Assembly: GCF_003992725.1 (NCBI RefSeq)
Contig: NZ_RZNF01000002.1
Span: 124,001-188,000, forward strand
Source: Rhodomicrobium lacus
GTDB taxonomy: Bacteria > Pseudomonadota > Alphaproteobacteria > Rhizobiales > Rhodomicrobiaceae
Direction of reading: 5' to 3'
DNA length: 64,000 nucleotides
Both the position numbers and the translations under genes were made by a program. Positions 17,206 through 25,397 of this stretch are shown here, piece by piece. Below the pieces are notes generated by a model that had not been told where the DNA came from, did no database searches, and saw only the letters and a list, made by a program, of their open reading frames with translations. Within the stretch, counting starts at the first letter, position 1, and each line of letters begins with the position of its first letter.

Positions 17206-19692
17206 TCAGCAGTCGAAGGTCAGTTCCGTGCGCGCGATGATCTCGTCCTGCACGCCCTTGTGCAGGCGCGTGAAGTAGGCGCTGAAGCCCGCCACACGCA
17301 CTGTCAGCCCCTTGTAGGCGTCCGGGTTCGCCTGCGCCTTCCGCAGGGTGTCCGACGTCACCACGTTGAACTGAATGTGCGAACCGCCCGCATCCATGTA
17401 CGTCTTGATGAGCGACAGAAGTTTCCGCGCCCCGCCGATGCCGGAAAGGGCGCTCGGATGGAACTTCATGTTGAAGTGGTTCGAGCCGTACTTCACCGCA
17501 TCAACGGCTTGTGCCGCGGACTGGATCAGCGCGAGCGGTCCTTTCTTGTCGGTGCCGGGCGTCGCGGACACGCTGCCGTCCGTCAGCGGCCGCCCTTTCT
17601 GGCGTCCGCTCGGCAGCGCGCCGGTCTTCAGGCCGTAGTAGTTGTGGATCGAGAGCGAGTAGGCCTCGATGTTCGCGATGTGGTCGCCGAAGTAGCTGTA
17701 GCCGGCGGCGTGGAACGTCTTGAAGGCGTCGTCATAGACGCGGCGCACAAGCGCATCGATCTCGGGATCGCCGTTGCCGTGCTTCGGCGCGTTGAGGCAC
17801 AGCGTTTGAATGCGCTCATGGCCTTCGAAGTTTGCGTCGACGGCATCGAGCAGTTCGCCGAGTGTCACTCGCTGGGTGTCGAACACGAGATGCTTGATCG
17901 CGGCGAGCGAGTTCGCGGCATCGATGCCCGCATTGCTGATGACGAAATAGAGGTAGTAATCCACCCCGCCGTCGAACACGTGCTTGCCGCGTTCGAGGCA
18001 GCCGCCGTAAAGCGCGGAGCGGAAGGCGGGCGCGATCGTGTCGCCGAGCGCCTTGGTCGAGACGGAACCGAAAGCGCGCTGGACGTTGAAGAGGTGGTCC
18101 ACCTGGCGGAGCCACGCGGCATAGACGTCCTCGAAGCTCTTGAACGCGCGGGCGTCGCCGGTGCGGGCGCCGACGAAGAGGCCCGTGCCGGGGTCGACGC
18201 CGTCATGCAGCGCGAGTTCGATGCACTTCGCGAGGTTGAACGTCCCGCCTTCATGAATGAACGCAGTTCGCCCTTCGACGCCCGTGCCGACGCAGCTCAT
18301 GTTGATGCTGGCGCGCGCGTCCTCGATGGTGACGCCAACCTTGGCGTGCCGCGCGAGCGTCCGCTCGATGATGAGGCGCGTGTTCATCCATTGCGGCTGG
18401 CCGAGGCCCGTGCGTTCCAGTTCGACGGCCTTGAGCAGGAAGTCTTCCTTCAGGCCGTCGTGATAGAGGATGGTGATGGTCGGCTGGATGTTTTGCAGTT
18501 CGATTTGCGTGTCGAGGAGGACGTAATCGAGTTCAGTCGTGGCATCCTGTCCGGCCGCGTTGAAGCCGCCGAGATTGATGGTGTGCCCGGTGTGGCCCGA
18601 GTTGGTGCGCGCCGAGATGAGACCCTGATAATAGCCATATTCGAGGATCTTCACGAAAAGGCACTTGAACCATGCCTGCGCGTCTTCCCGCGTGAAGCCA
18701 TTTTGCAGCTTGTCGGCCTGGAACCACGGGTCGAGATACTGGCCGATGCGTCCGGGCGACGAGCCGCAGCCGCTCTGTTCGATCTGGTTGCCGAGGTGCA
18801 GGAACCACCAGAACTGAATGGCCTCGCGGAAGTTGCGCGGCGGATTTTCCGGCACGTGGCGGCACACTTCGGCGATTTGCAGAAGCTCCGCGCGGCGCAC
18901 GGCGTCGCCCGTCTCGCCCGCGAGCTTGTCGGCGAGATCGGCGTAGCGGTGCGCGAGATGGATCAGCGCGTTGAGCGAAATCAGCACTGCGCGATAGAAG
19001 TCGATCTTCGACGCGTTGTCCTGAGTAAGCGGAAGCGCCTTCAGCCGCCCTTCCGTTTCGCGGATGATGTCGCCAAGGCCGCGCCGGATGAAGGTTGCAT
19101 AGTCGAGGGTGCCCGAGCCGATGGTGTAGGGCGCGGTTTCGGTGATGAGGCCAGCGGCGACGCTGTCGCGCGGATCGAAGCCGTGAAGCTCACGCGAAAG
19201 CTCGCGGGCCCGCGCCTCGGCGGAGCGCGTCTGGAAGTATTTCGCGGTCTCGATGAGGGTCGCGCGTTCCTCATCGCTCAACTCGACCTCGCCGAGATGG
19301 CTCACCATCGGCTGATCGGCTTCGCGAAGGATCCACTCCGAGCCCCATTCGGGATAGGGGTAAACGCCGGCTGGCTTGCTCGTCACCGTGCCGACGAGCG
19401 GGTTGTCGTCGATGTAGAGCGTCTTCTTTTGCAGAACGCGCTCGAAGACGCGGGCGCGAAGAACCACGGTCGGCTCTTGCGCGTATTCCCGATACACGTC
19501 GAGGAGATGGGTCAGCCGTTCGGTGTCGATCTTCTGAGGGGCGTCGAGCAGAAATTCCTTTGCGCGCGAGGCGGCTTCGGCACAGCGCGCGGACTGGGCG
19601 GCGTTCGTCAGCTTTCCGTCTGCGCGGAACGGGCTGAGGCCGGGAATCGAAGATACGAGCAAGGCCTCCGGTGAGGCGTTCGGTACGGGCAT
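17206..19692 (-). CDS. Glycyl radical enzyme with atypical thiyl-cysteine motif
   Basis: Oxygen-sensitive radical enzyme of 828 residues, close in length to CutC, IslA and BssA. The C-terminal glycyl loop is RVAGFSAYFTRL (Gly802). The predicted thiyl cysteine is Cys467 in NMSCVGTGVEG, followed by FNLAKCIELALHDG, which fixes its place in the barrel. Known eliminases and decarboxylases of the superfamily have GCxE with an acid/base Glu two residues after Cys; here that position is Gly469 and the first Glu is at +6. PFL has paired Cys and BssA-type enzymes LCMSPG, so it is neither by motif. AAGGAG lies 8 bp before the ATG. The operon context (SsuABC-like importer, activase) points to anaerobic use of an imported small acid; the reaction is unknown. 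Confidence 0.92.
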   Translation of the reverse strand: MPVPNASPEALLVSSIPGLSPFRADGKLTNAAQSARCAEAASRAKEFLLDAPQKIDTERLTHLLDVYREYAQEPTVVLRARVFERVLQKKTLYIDDNPLVGTVTSKPAGVYPYPEWGSEWILREADQPMVSHLGEVELSDEERATLIETAKYFQTRSAEARARELSRELHGFDPRDSVAAGLITETAPYTIGSGTLDYATFIRRGLGDIIRETEGRLKALPLTQDNASKIDFYRAVLISLNALIHLAHRYADLADKLAGETGDAVRRAELLQIAEVCRHVPENPPRNFREAIQFWWFLHLGNQIEQSGCGSSPGRIGQYLDPWFQADKLQNGFTREDAQAWFKCLFVKILEYGYYQGLISARTNSGHTGHTINLGGFNAAGQDATTELDYVLLDTQIELQNIQPTITILYHDGLKEDFLLKAVELERTGLGQPQWMNTRLIIERTLARHAKVGVTIEDARASINMSCVGTGVEGRTAFIHEGGTFNLAKCIELALHDGVDPGTGLFVGARTGDARAFKSFEDVYAAWLRQVDHLFNVQRAFGSVSTKALGDTIAPAFRSALYGGCLERGKHVFDGGVDYYLYFVISNAGIDAANSLAAIKHLVFDTQRVTLGELLDAVDANFEGHERIQTLCLNAPKHGNGDPEIDALVRRVYDDAFKTFHAAGYSYFGDHIANIEAYSLSIHNYYGLKTGALPSGRQKGRPLTDGSVSATPGTDKKGPLALIQSAAQAVDAVKYGSNHFNMKFHPSALSGIGGARKLLSLIKTYMDAGGSHIQFNVVTSDTLRKAQANPDAYKGLTVRVAGFSAYFTRLHKGVQDEIIARTELTFDC

Positions 19693-19740
19693 GGAGCGGG
19701 CTCCTTCTGGGATGTGTAATGAAAAAAAGGCGAGCGGGCG

Positions 19741-20511
19741 TCAGGCCGCTTCCTGACCGGCTTCGAAGACATTCATTTCCGCGAGGACCTCGCTCTGCAG
19801 GGCGACGAATTCGCGGCTTGCGCGATTGCGCGGGTAATCGAGATCGACGGTGAGCCGGCGGGAGATGCGGCCGGGCTTGGCGCTCATCACGGCGATCTCG
19901 TTGCTGAGGAAGATCGCCTCGCCGACATCGTGCGTTACGAGGATCATGGTCGTCTTCTCGAAGCGCCAGATGCGGAGCAGTTCGTCCTGAAGGCGCAGCC
20001 TGGTGAGCGCGTCGAGAGCGCCGAGCGGCTCGTCGAGGAGGAGCACTTCCGGCTTGTTGACGAGTGCGCGGGCGATGGCCGCGCGTTGAGCCATGCCGCC
20101 CGACAACTGGTAGGGGTAGGCTTGCTCGAAGCCGTTCAGCCCGACGAGCGTGATATGCTCACGAACGATCTTCGCCTTTTCCTTCGACGATCCGGGCGCG
20201 TTTTCGAGGCTCAGCGCGACGTTCTGCTCAAGCGTCAACCAGGGCAGCAGCCGGTGATCCTGAAAGACGATGCCCCGCGCGAGGCTCGGCCCCGAGATCT
20301 GTTTTCCGTTGAGAAGAATGCTTCCCTCGTAATCCTGATCGAGACCCGCGATCAGGCGAAGCAGCGTCGACTTTCCGCAGCCGGAAGGGCCGACGATGCT
20401 GAGGAACTGTCCGGATTCGACGTTCAGTTCGATGTTCGAGAGGACGGTCAGGCGTCCGCCGTCGTGGCCCTGGTAGTGTTTGCCGACCGACCTGATTTGC
20501 AGTTTGGACAT
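19741..20511 (-). CDS. ABC transporter ATPase, SsuB/TauB-like
   Basis: Energises import of the presumed glycyl-radical substrate. The 256-residue subunit begins MSKLQIRSVGKHYQG. Walker A is GPSGCGKST, the Q-loop GIVFQDHRLLPWLTLEQNV, the signature LSGGMAQR, Walker B VLLLDEPLGALD and the switch VTHDVGEA. This set is typical of ATPases for nitrate, sulfonate and taurine. In-frame codons extend upstream without a stop, but they overlap the permease gene in another frame and are not conserved-looking. It lies 23 bp after the permease stop and 48 bp before the glycyl radical enzyme start. Confidence 0.93.
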   Translation of the reverse strand: MSKLQIRSVGKHYQGHDGGRLTVLSNIELNVESGQFLSIVGPSGCGKSTLLRLIAGLDQDYEGSILLNGKQISGPSLARGIVFQDHRLLPWLTLEQNVALSLENAPGSSKEKAKIVREHITLVGLNGFEQAYPYQLSGGMAQRAAIARALVNKPEVLLLDEPLGALDALTRLRLQDELLRIWRFEKTTMILVTHDVGEAIFLSNEIAVMSAKPGRISRRLTVDLDYPRNRASREFVALQSEVLAEMNVFEAGQEAA

Positions 20512-20534
20512 CTGTGTTTTCCGTTTGAGATCGA

Positions 20535-21368
20535 TCAGCCTTCGAAACCCTGCTTCCAGCGCAAAAGCCTGCGCTGCGCCAGATACATGATCCTGTCGAT
20601 GGTGAAGCCCACGAGGCCGATGATGATCATGCAGACGACGAGTTGGTCGGTGAGCAGCAGCCCTTGCGCGCGGAAAATCAGGAAGCCGAGCCCTTCGAGG
20701 CCGCTCAGTCCTTCCGCGATAACGACCATCGCCCATGCGAGACCGGCCGCGTAGCGCAGCGAAACCATGATCGAAGGGAAGGCGGAAGGAAGGACGACTT
20801 TCCGCACCATCTGCCAGCGCGTCAGCGTCAGGACGTTCGCCAGTTCGATATGGCTCTTTTCGACGTTCCTGATGCCCTGAAGGGTATTGAGAAACACAGG
20901 GAAGAAGACAGCCTTCGCGATGACGAGCACCTTCGCGGGCGCACCGATGCCGAGCCAAAGAACGATGAGCGGCAGCCAGGCGATGCCGGGAATATGGCGC
21001 AAGGTGTCGAATGTCGGCCCGAAAAACTGCTCGACGCGTTTTGAAAGCCCGGCGGCGATGCCTAGCACGATGGCTGCGGTCGCGCCGTAGACCAGCGCCT
21101 GCCCGACGATGGACACGCTCGAAATGAAGTCGTTCGCGAGGCGCTGCTTCGTGACCATCAGCCAGAAGGCTTCGGCCACCTTGACCGGCGCAGGCAGGAA
21201 GACGGCCTCCACCCATTGGTAGGTGGAAGCCGCCTGCCAGAGCGTGACGATGATGAGGGGCAAAAGAAGCCCGATGACGTTGATTTTCCCGAGAAACCTT
21301 GCCGCCCTTCGCGAGGGCGGCCGGGCTTCTGCCAGGTCCAGATAGCTGCTTGTGGTGCTCATTTCCAT
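20535..21368 (-). CDS. ABC transporter permease, SsuC/TauC-like
   Basis: Inner-membrane subunit of 277 residues with about six helices. The N-terminal segment NVIGLLLPLIIVTLWQAAS and the EAA-type loop near residues 170-195 (ELANVLTLTRWQMVRKVVLP) are those of BPD_transp_1 permeases for sulfonates, taurine, nitrate and related anions. The ATG at 21362 two codons later is an alternative start. The gene is 41 bp downstream of the solute-binding protein gene and on the same strand as all five operon members. Confidence 0.92.
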   Translation of the reverse strand: MEMSTTSSYLDLAEARPPSRRAARFLGKINVIGLLLPLIIVTLWQAASTYQWVEAVFLPAPVKVAEAFWLMVTKQRLANDFISSVSIVGQALVYGATAAIVLGIAAGLSKRVEQFFGPTFDTLRHIPGIAWLPLIVLWLGIGAPAKVLVIAKAVFFPVFLNTLQGIRNVEKSHIELANVLTLTRWQMVRKVVLPSAFPSIMVSLRYAAGLAWAMVVIAEGLSGLEGLGFLIFRAQGLLLTDQLVVCMIIIGLVGFTIDRIMYLAQRRLLRWKQGFEG

Positions 21369-21409
21369 CCGCCCAACGGGCGCCTCGCTCTGGAGGCGCC
21401 CGAAATTAA

Positions 21410-22492
21410 CTAGTTGTAGATGGAGTATTCGCCGCCGACGAAGAACCGCCCGTCGATGAAGGTGTCGACCTGCTCATCGGTCAGCCTGCGCTCGTTCAGG
21501 ATGTCGTCGCCGTTGGCCACATACCATTCCTGGAAGGTCTTGATGGCGAGGCGAGCCTTGTCCGCGCGCGGCTCACCTGCCATGAATTCCCACTCGCCGG
21601 GGTGCGTAATCTGGAAGCGGGCGACCTCAGCCGGAACGCGTGTTTCGCGGGCCACGATTTCAGTGGCTTCCTCGACATGGTCGAGCGCCCATTCGCGGGT
21701 GCGTTCGCGCGCGATCAGAAACGCTTTCACCACCTCGGGGTATTTGTTCACGAAGTCGCGCCGCGCGAAGTAGGTGACGCGGCCGGCGTGATTCACGTAG
21801 ATGCCGTCATCAGGGGAGCGGCTCACGACCTTGAATTTGCCGGAAAGCCACGGGCCGGTGAAGGCGCTGGCGGCAAGATGCGCGGTCGTGGCGTCGGTCG
21901 CGCCGGAAAGAACGGCGGAAATCGCAACGGCCGAGTTGTCGATGGATTCGTAACGCACGCGCCCCTGCTTCAGGCGTGAATCGAACGGCAGGCCCGCCTG
22001 GGTCAACTGCTCGAAAGGAGACGACCAGTAGCAACTGATGCGGCTGGAACCGAATTTCTTGCCGTCGAGATCCTTGACGGTCTTGATCGCGTCGTTATCG
22101 GCCCGTGCCAGGATCGGCGCGCGATAGCGGTTCGAGGGCTCGGATGCCCAGATGATGACGCCGTCGAGGCCGTTGGCGCGGTGAATGGTCGCCGGATAGA
22201 TCATGCGCTGCGCGATGGCGATAGCGCCGCCACCGACCGCGGCGGCTTCAGCGCCGAGAAGATCGGCGGCACCGCCCGCAATGAGGTTGATCTTCGTCGT
22301 CCCGATCTTGTCGAACTCTTCTTTGAAGAAACCCTTTTCCCGCGCAATCACGGTCCATTGCGTCAGCTGCAGATTAATTGAAGGCAGAACATCGGCGCGC
22401 GCCACAGGAGCGCTCACCCCGACCATCATCGACACTGCTGCTACACAAGATGCAATGCGCACCCACCGTCTGATCCTGCTATCCACGGTCAT
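21410..22492 (-). CDS. ABC transporter substrate-binding protein, NMT1/SsuA-like
   Basis: Periplasmic receptor that would set the importer's specificity. From the start at 22492 (MTVDSRIRRWVRIASCVAAV) it has 360 residues with a signal peptide ending near APVARAD. An in-frame ATG at 22591 would add 33 residues that do not look like signal sequence. The mature protein has the NMT1 fold pattern (INLQLTQWTVIAREKGFFKE near the N-terminus, then YSLDGKKF-like VKDLDGKKFGSSRIS). Family members bind sulfonates, nitrate, pyrimidines or aromatic acids, so the ligand cannot be read off. It is the first gene of the glycyl-radical operon. Confidence 0.9.
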   Translation of the reverse strand: MTVDSRIRRWVRIASCVAAVSMMVGVSAPVARADVLPSINLQLTQWTVIAREKGFFKEEFDKIGTTKINLIAGGAADLLGAEAAAVGGGAIAIAQRMIYPATIHRANGLDGVIIWASEPSNRYRAPILARADNDAIKTVKDLDGKKFGSSRISCYWSSPFEQLTQAGLPFDSRLKQGRVRYESIDNSAVAISAVLSGATDATTAHLAASAFTGPWLSGKFKVVSRSPDDGIYVNHAGRVTYFARRDFVNKYPEVVKAFLIARERTREWALDHVEEATEIVARETRVPAEVARFQITHPGEWEFMAGEPRADKARLAIKTFQEWYVANGDDILNERRLTDEQVDTFIDGRFFVGGEYSIYN

Positions 22493-22875
22493 CCTCTCAA
22501 AGTTTATGATGATATCTTTTATAGACGATGACGACGATGTCAACGCAAAGATTTTCTCCACCGAAATCAAATTCCGCCTCCGTGGAGGCAAAAGCTTCCC
22601 CTCATAATCCGATGCGATGCGAAAGACAGCCCTTCATTGGCCATCCCAGGCATGAGCAACGGCCCGCGGGATCGTCATGAGGACTTCGGTGCCGAAAGCG
22701 CGGGAACCGGAGAACTGGCGTCCAAAGTGAAAAGGTATCTAAGTACGTCTAGCGATCTACTCAAAAATGACTGGACCATTCGTGTCGTCTCTCTATAAAT
22801 CATCGGATTCTGGGCTTGCCCCGAGCGGGCCCGGGTGGCCGCTCGTTGCGCCGCGTCGCCAATTCCAAATCAGAA
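22493..22875. other. Intergenic region between divergent glycyl-radical operon and acs
   Basis: About 380 bp with no convincing gene. It must hold the promoters of the leftward transporter/glycyl-radical operon and the rightward acs operon. The part next to the binding-protein gene (about 22500-22560) is clearly AT-richer than the surroundings. I saw no FNR-type, sigma-54 or strong palindromic operator here. Confidence 0.5.
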
Positions 22876-24864
22876 ATGCACATGGCTCATTCCGAAGTTT
22901 ACCCGGTGCCGCCGGACTTTGCCGCCCGCGCGCATGTCGATTCGGCCGCCTATGAACGCCTTTATCGCTGGTCCATCGAGGATCCGGACGGGTTCTGGCG
23001 CGAAGAGGCCGCGTTCCTCGACTGGATCAAGCCGTTTACGGAGGTGTCGGATACCAGTTTCGATTTGAGCGATTTCCGCATTCGCTGGTTCGCCGATGGC
23101 ACGCTCAATGGTTCCGTCAACTGCATCGACCGCCATCTTCCGGCGAAGGCGAACAAGCCCGCCGTTCTTTGGGAAAGCGATAAACCGGGCGAAAGCCGCG
23201 TCGTCACGTGGGGCCAACTCGCGGACAAGGTAAACCGGCTCGCGAACGTGCTGAAAAGCCTCGGCGTTGGCAAGGGCGACGTCGTTGCAGTCTATCTGCC
23301 CGTCATACCGGAAGTCATGGTGGCGATGATGGCCACCATCCGCATCGGTGCGGTTCATACGGTCGTGTTTTCGGGTTTCTCGGCGGAGTCGCTCGAAAAC
23401 CGGATCGCCGATTCGAAAGCGAAGGTTCTCATCACAGCCGACGAAGGGTTTCGGGGCGGGCGCGTGTCGCCGCTGAAGCGCAACGCCGACGACGCAGTGC
23501 GAGATCAGCCGAGCATCGAACACGTGATCGTGGTGCGCCGCTCGGGCGCCGACGTTCCGTTCACGCCGGGCCGCGATCTCTGGTACGACGAGGCAACGGA
23601 GGCGGCCGAGCCGTGGTGCGAGCCGGTCGAGGTGGGCGCGGAAGACCCGCTTTTCATTCTCTATACATCCGGCTCGACCGGCAAGCCGAAGGGGCTCGTT
23701 CACACGACCGCCGGCTATCTCGTGCATGCGGGCACGTCGTGGCGCATCATCTTCGACTGGCATGAAGGGGATGTGTTCTGGTCGACCGCCGATGTCGGCT
23801 GGGTCACGGCGCACAGCTACAAGCTTTACGGGCCGTTGCTCAACGGGGCGACAACGGTGATGTTCGAGGGCGTGCCGAGCTACCCCGATCCTTCGCGCTG
23901 GTGGTCGATCATCGAAAAGCACCGCGTCAATATCTTCTATACCGCGCCGACGGCGCTTCGCTCGCTCATGCGTGAAGGCGAGGCCCCGGTGAGAAAGCAC
24001 GATCTGTCGAGCCTTCGCGTGCTGGGCTCGGTCGGCGAGCCGATCAATCCGGATGCGTGGCGCTGGTTTCATTCCGTGATCGGCGGGGGCCGCTGCCCCA
24101 TCGTCGACAATTACTGGCAGACCGAAACGGGCGCGGTGACGCTCGTGCCGATTCCCGGCGCGATCCCGAACAAGCCGGGCATGGCGGCAAAACCCTATTT
24201 CGGCATTCGTCCCGAGGTCGTCAGCCCCGAAGGCGTTACGCTCGAAGGCCCGGCGGATGGAAACATGTGCTTCCGTGGCTCGTGGCCCGGGCAGGCGCGC
24301 ACCATCCTGCACGATCACGAGCGGTTCCTGAAAACCTACTTCGCGCCGTTTCCGGGGCGGTTCTTTTCCGGCGACGGCGTCACCAGAGACGAGGACGGCT
24401 ATTACCGCATCGCCGGACGTGTGGACGATGTGATCAACGTATCGGGTCATCGGCTCGGCACCGTTGAACTCGAAAGCGCCATTGCCTCTCACCCGGCTGT
24501 CGCGGAATCCGCGGTCGTCGGCTACAATCACGACGTGAAGGGGCAGGGGGTCTTTGCCTATGTCACGCTCAAGGCGGAGGTGCCCGAAACGGACGCATTA
24601 CGGCACGAGATCACGCAATGGGTGCGCGCGCGCATCAGCCCGATCGCTTCGCCGGACGTTATCCAGTGGGCGCCGGCGCTGCCGAAAAACCGCGCGGGCA
24701 AAATTCTCCGCCGCATTCTCCTGAAGATTGCCAACAACGATTTTTCGGATTTCGGCGACACCTCGACGCTCGCCGATGCCTCCACCGTCGAAGACATCGT
24801 CGCACGCCGCAAGGCCGAACTCGCCAGAACCGAAGCCGCCAGAACAAAAAGAGGAAACGCATGA
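22876..24864 (+). CDS. acs: Acetyl-CoA synthetase
   Basis: AMP-forming acyl-CoA synthetase that activates acetate (perhaps propionate) to the CoA thioester in two steps. Of its 662 residues, the N-terminal ACAS domain, the P-loop-like YTSGSTGKPKGLVHT, the NYWQTETG motif that helps bind AMP, the hinge GRVDDVINVSGHR and the catalytic lysine region LPKNRAGKILRR are all present, so the enzyme looks intact. Two ATGs lie close together (22876 and 22882) without a strong ribosome site. Its stop overlaps the OsmC gene start. It is divergent from the glycyl-radical operon, so a role in using that pathway's product is possible but unproven. Confidence 0.93.
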   Translation: MHMAHSEVYPVPPDFAARAHVDSAAYERLYRWSIEDPDGFWREEAAFLDWIKPFTEVSDTSFDLSDFRIRWFADGTLNGSVNCIDRHLPAKANKPAVLWESDKPGESRVVTWGQLADKVNRLANVLKSLGVGKGDVVAVYLPVIPEVMVAMMATIRIGAVHTVVFSGFSAESLENRIADSKAKVLITADEGFRGGRVSPLKRNADDAVRDQPSIEHVIVVRRSGADVPFTPGRDLWYDEATEAAEPWCEPVEVGAEDPLFILYTSGSTGKPKGLVHTTAGYLVHAGTSWRIIFDWHEGDVFWSTADVGWVTAHSYKLYGPLLNGATTVMFEGVPSYPDPSRWWSIIEKHRVNIFYTAPTALRSLMREGEAPVRKHDLSSLRVLGSVGEPINPDAWRWFHSVIGGGRCPIVDNYWQTETGAVTLVPIPGAIPNKPGMAAKPYFGIRPEVVSPEGVTLEGPADGNMCFRGSWPGQARTILHDHERFLKTYFAPFPGRFFSGDGVTRDEDGYYRIAGRVDDVINVSGHRLGTVELESAIASHPAVAESAVVGYNHDVKGQGVFAYVTLKAEVPETDALRHEITQWVRARISPIASPDVIQWAPALPKNRAGKILRRILLKIANNDFSDFGDTSTLADASTVEDIVARRKAELARTEAARTKRGNA

Positions 24865-25376
24865 ACGCCGACGACCTCCGCGCCCTTCAGGCGCCGCTGA
24901 AGGAGCGTTACAAGACCGAGCCCGAGGCTGCCACCATCACGCTGAAGGCCCGCGGCGACCTCGACGCCGACAGCGTCGTCTGCCGCGTCGACACCGGCAA
25001 GGCGCTCGTCGAGGCGGGATTGCATCCCGCGACCGGCGGAACGGGCGCTTTCGCCTGCTCGGGCAACATGCTGCTCGATGCGCTCGTGGCCTGCGCGGGC
25101 GTGACGCTGAAGGCGGTTGCGACAGCCATCGGCTTCGAGCTCAGGGGCGGCGTCGTGTCGGCGGAAGGCGACCTCGATTTTCGCGGTACGCTCGGCGTTG
25201 CGAAGGACGCGCCCGTGGGCTTTCGCGCCATCCGGCTCGCCTTCGATCTGGAAACGTCGGAGCCGCAGGAACGCATCGACCAGCTCGTGAAGCTGACCGA
25301 GCGCTATTGCGTCGTTTATCAGACACTAGCGAAGCCTGCCGACCTCGGTCTTACCGTCAGGACGACGGCGGCGTAA
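24861..25376 (+). CDS. OsmC/Ohr family protein
   Basis: Soluble 171-residue protein of the OsmC fold. The first conserved cysteine lies in GGTGAFACSGNMLLDALVAC and the second Cys at the end of that helix (VACAG), giving the two-Cys arrangement of peroxide-reducing OsmC/Ohr proteins. The C-terminal segment LVKLTERYCVVYQTLA holds a third Cys typical of the YhfA/OsmC subgroup. Its ATG overlaps the acs stop (ATGA) and a GAGGAAAC ribosome site precedes it, so the two are cotranslated. The catalytic activity (hydroperoxide or other thiol chemistry) is not determined. Confidence 0.82.
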   Translation: MNADDLRALQAPLKERYKTEPEAATITLKARGDLDADSVVCRVDTGKALVEAGLHPATGGTGAFACSGNMLLDALVACAGVTLKAVATAIGFELRGGVVSAEGDLDFRGTLGVAKDAPVGFRAIRLAFDLETSEPQERIDQLVKLTERYCVVYQTLAKPADLGLTVRTTAA

Positions 25377-25397
25377 GCGCCGCCACCGCCGCCCTGG

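Noticed and set aside
17185-19674. Very long antisense open frame (about 829 codons) opposite the glycyl radical enzyme gene
   Set aside because: It mirrors the coding strand of a clearly recognised enzyme in GC-rich sequence, has Arg/Ala-rich composition and no domain; it is a codon-bias shadow.
22838-22855. Possible sigma-54 promoter TGGCCG...TTGC before acs
   Set aside because: The gap between TGGC and TTGC is one base short and the AY positions do not match, so it does not fit the consensus.
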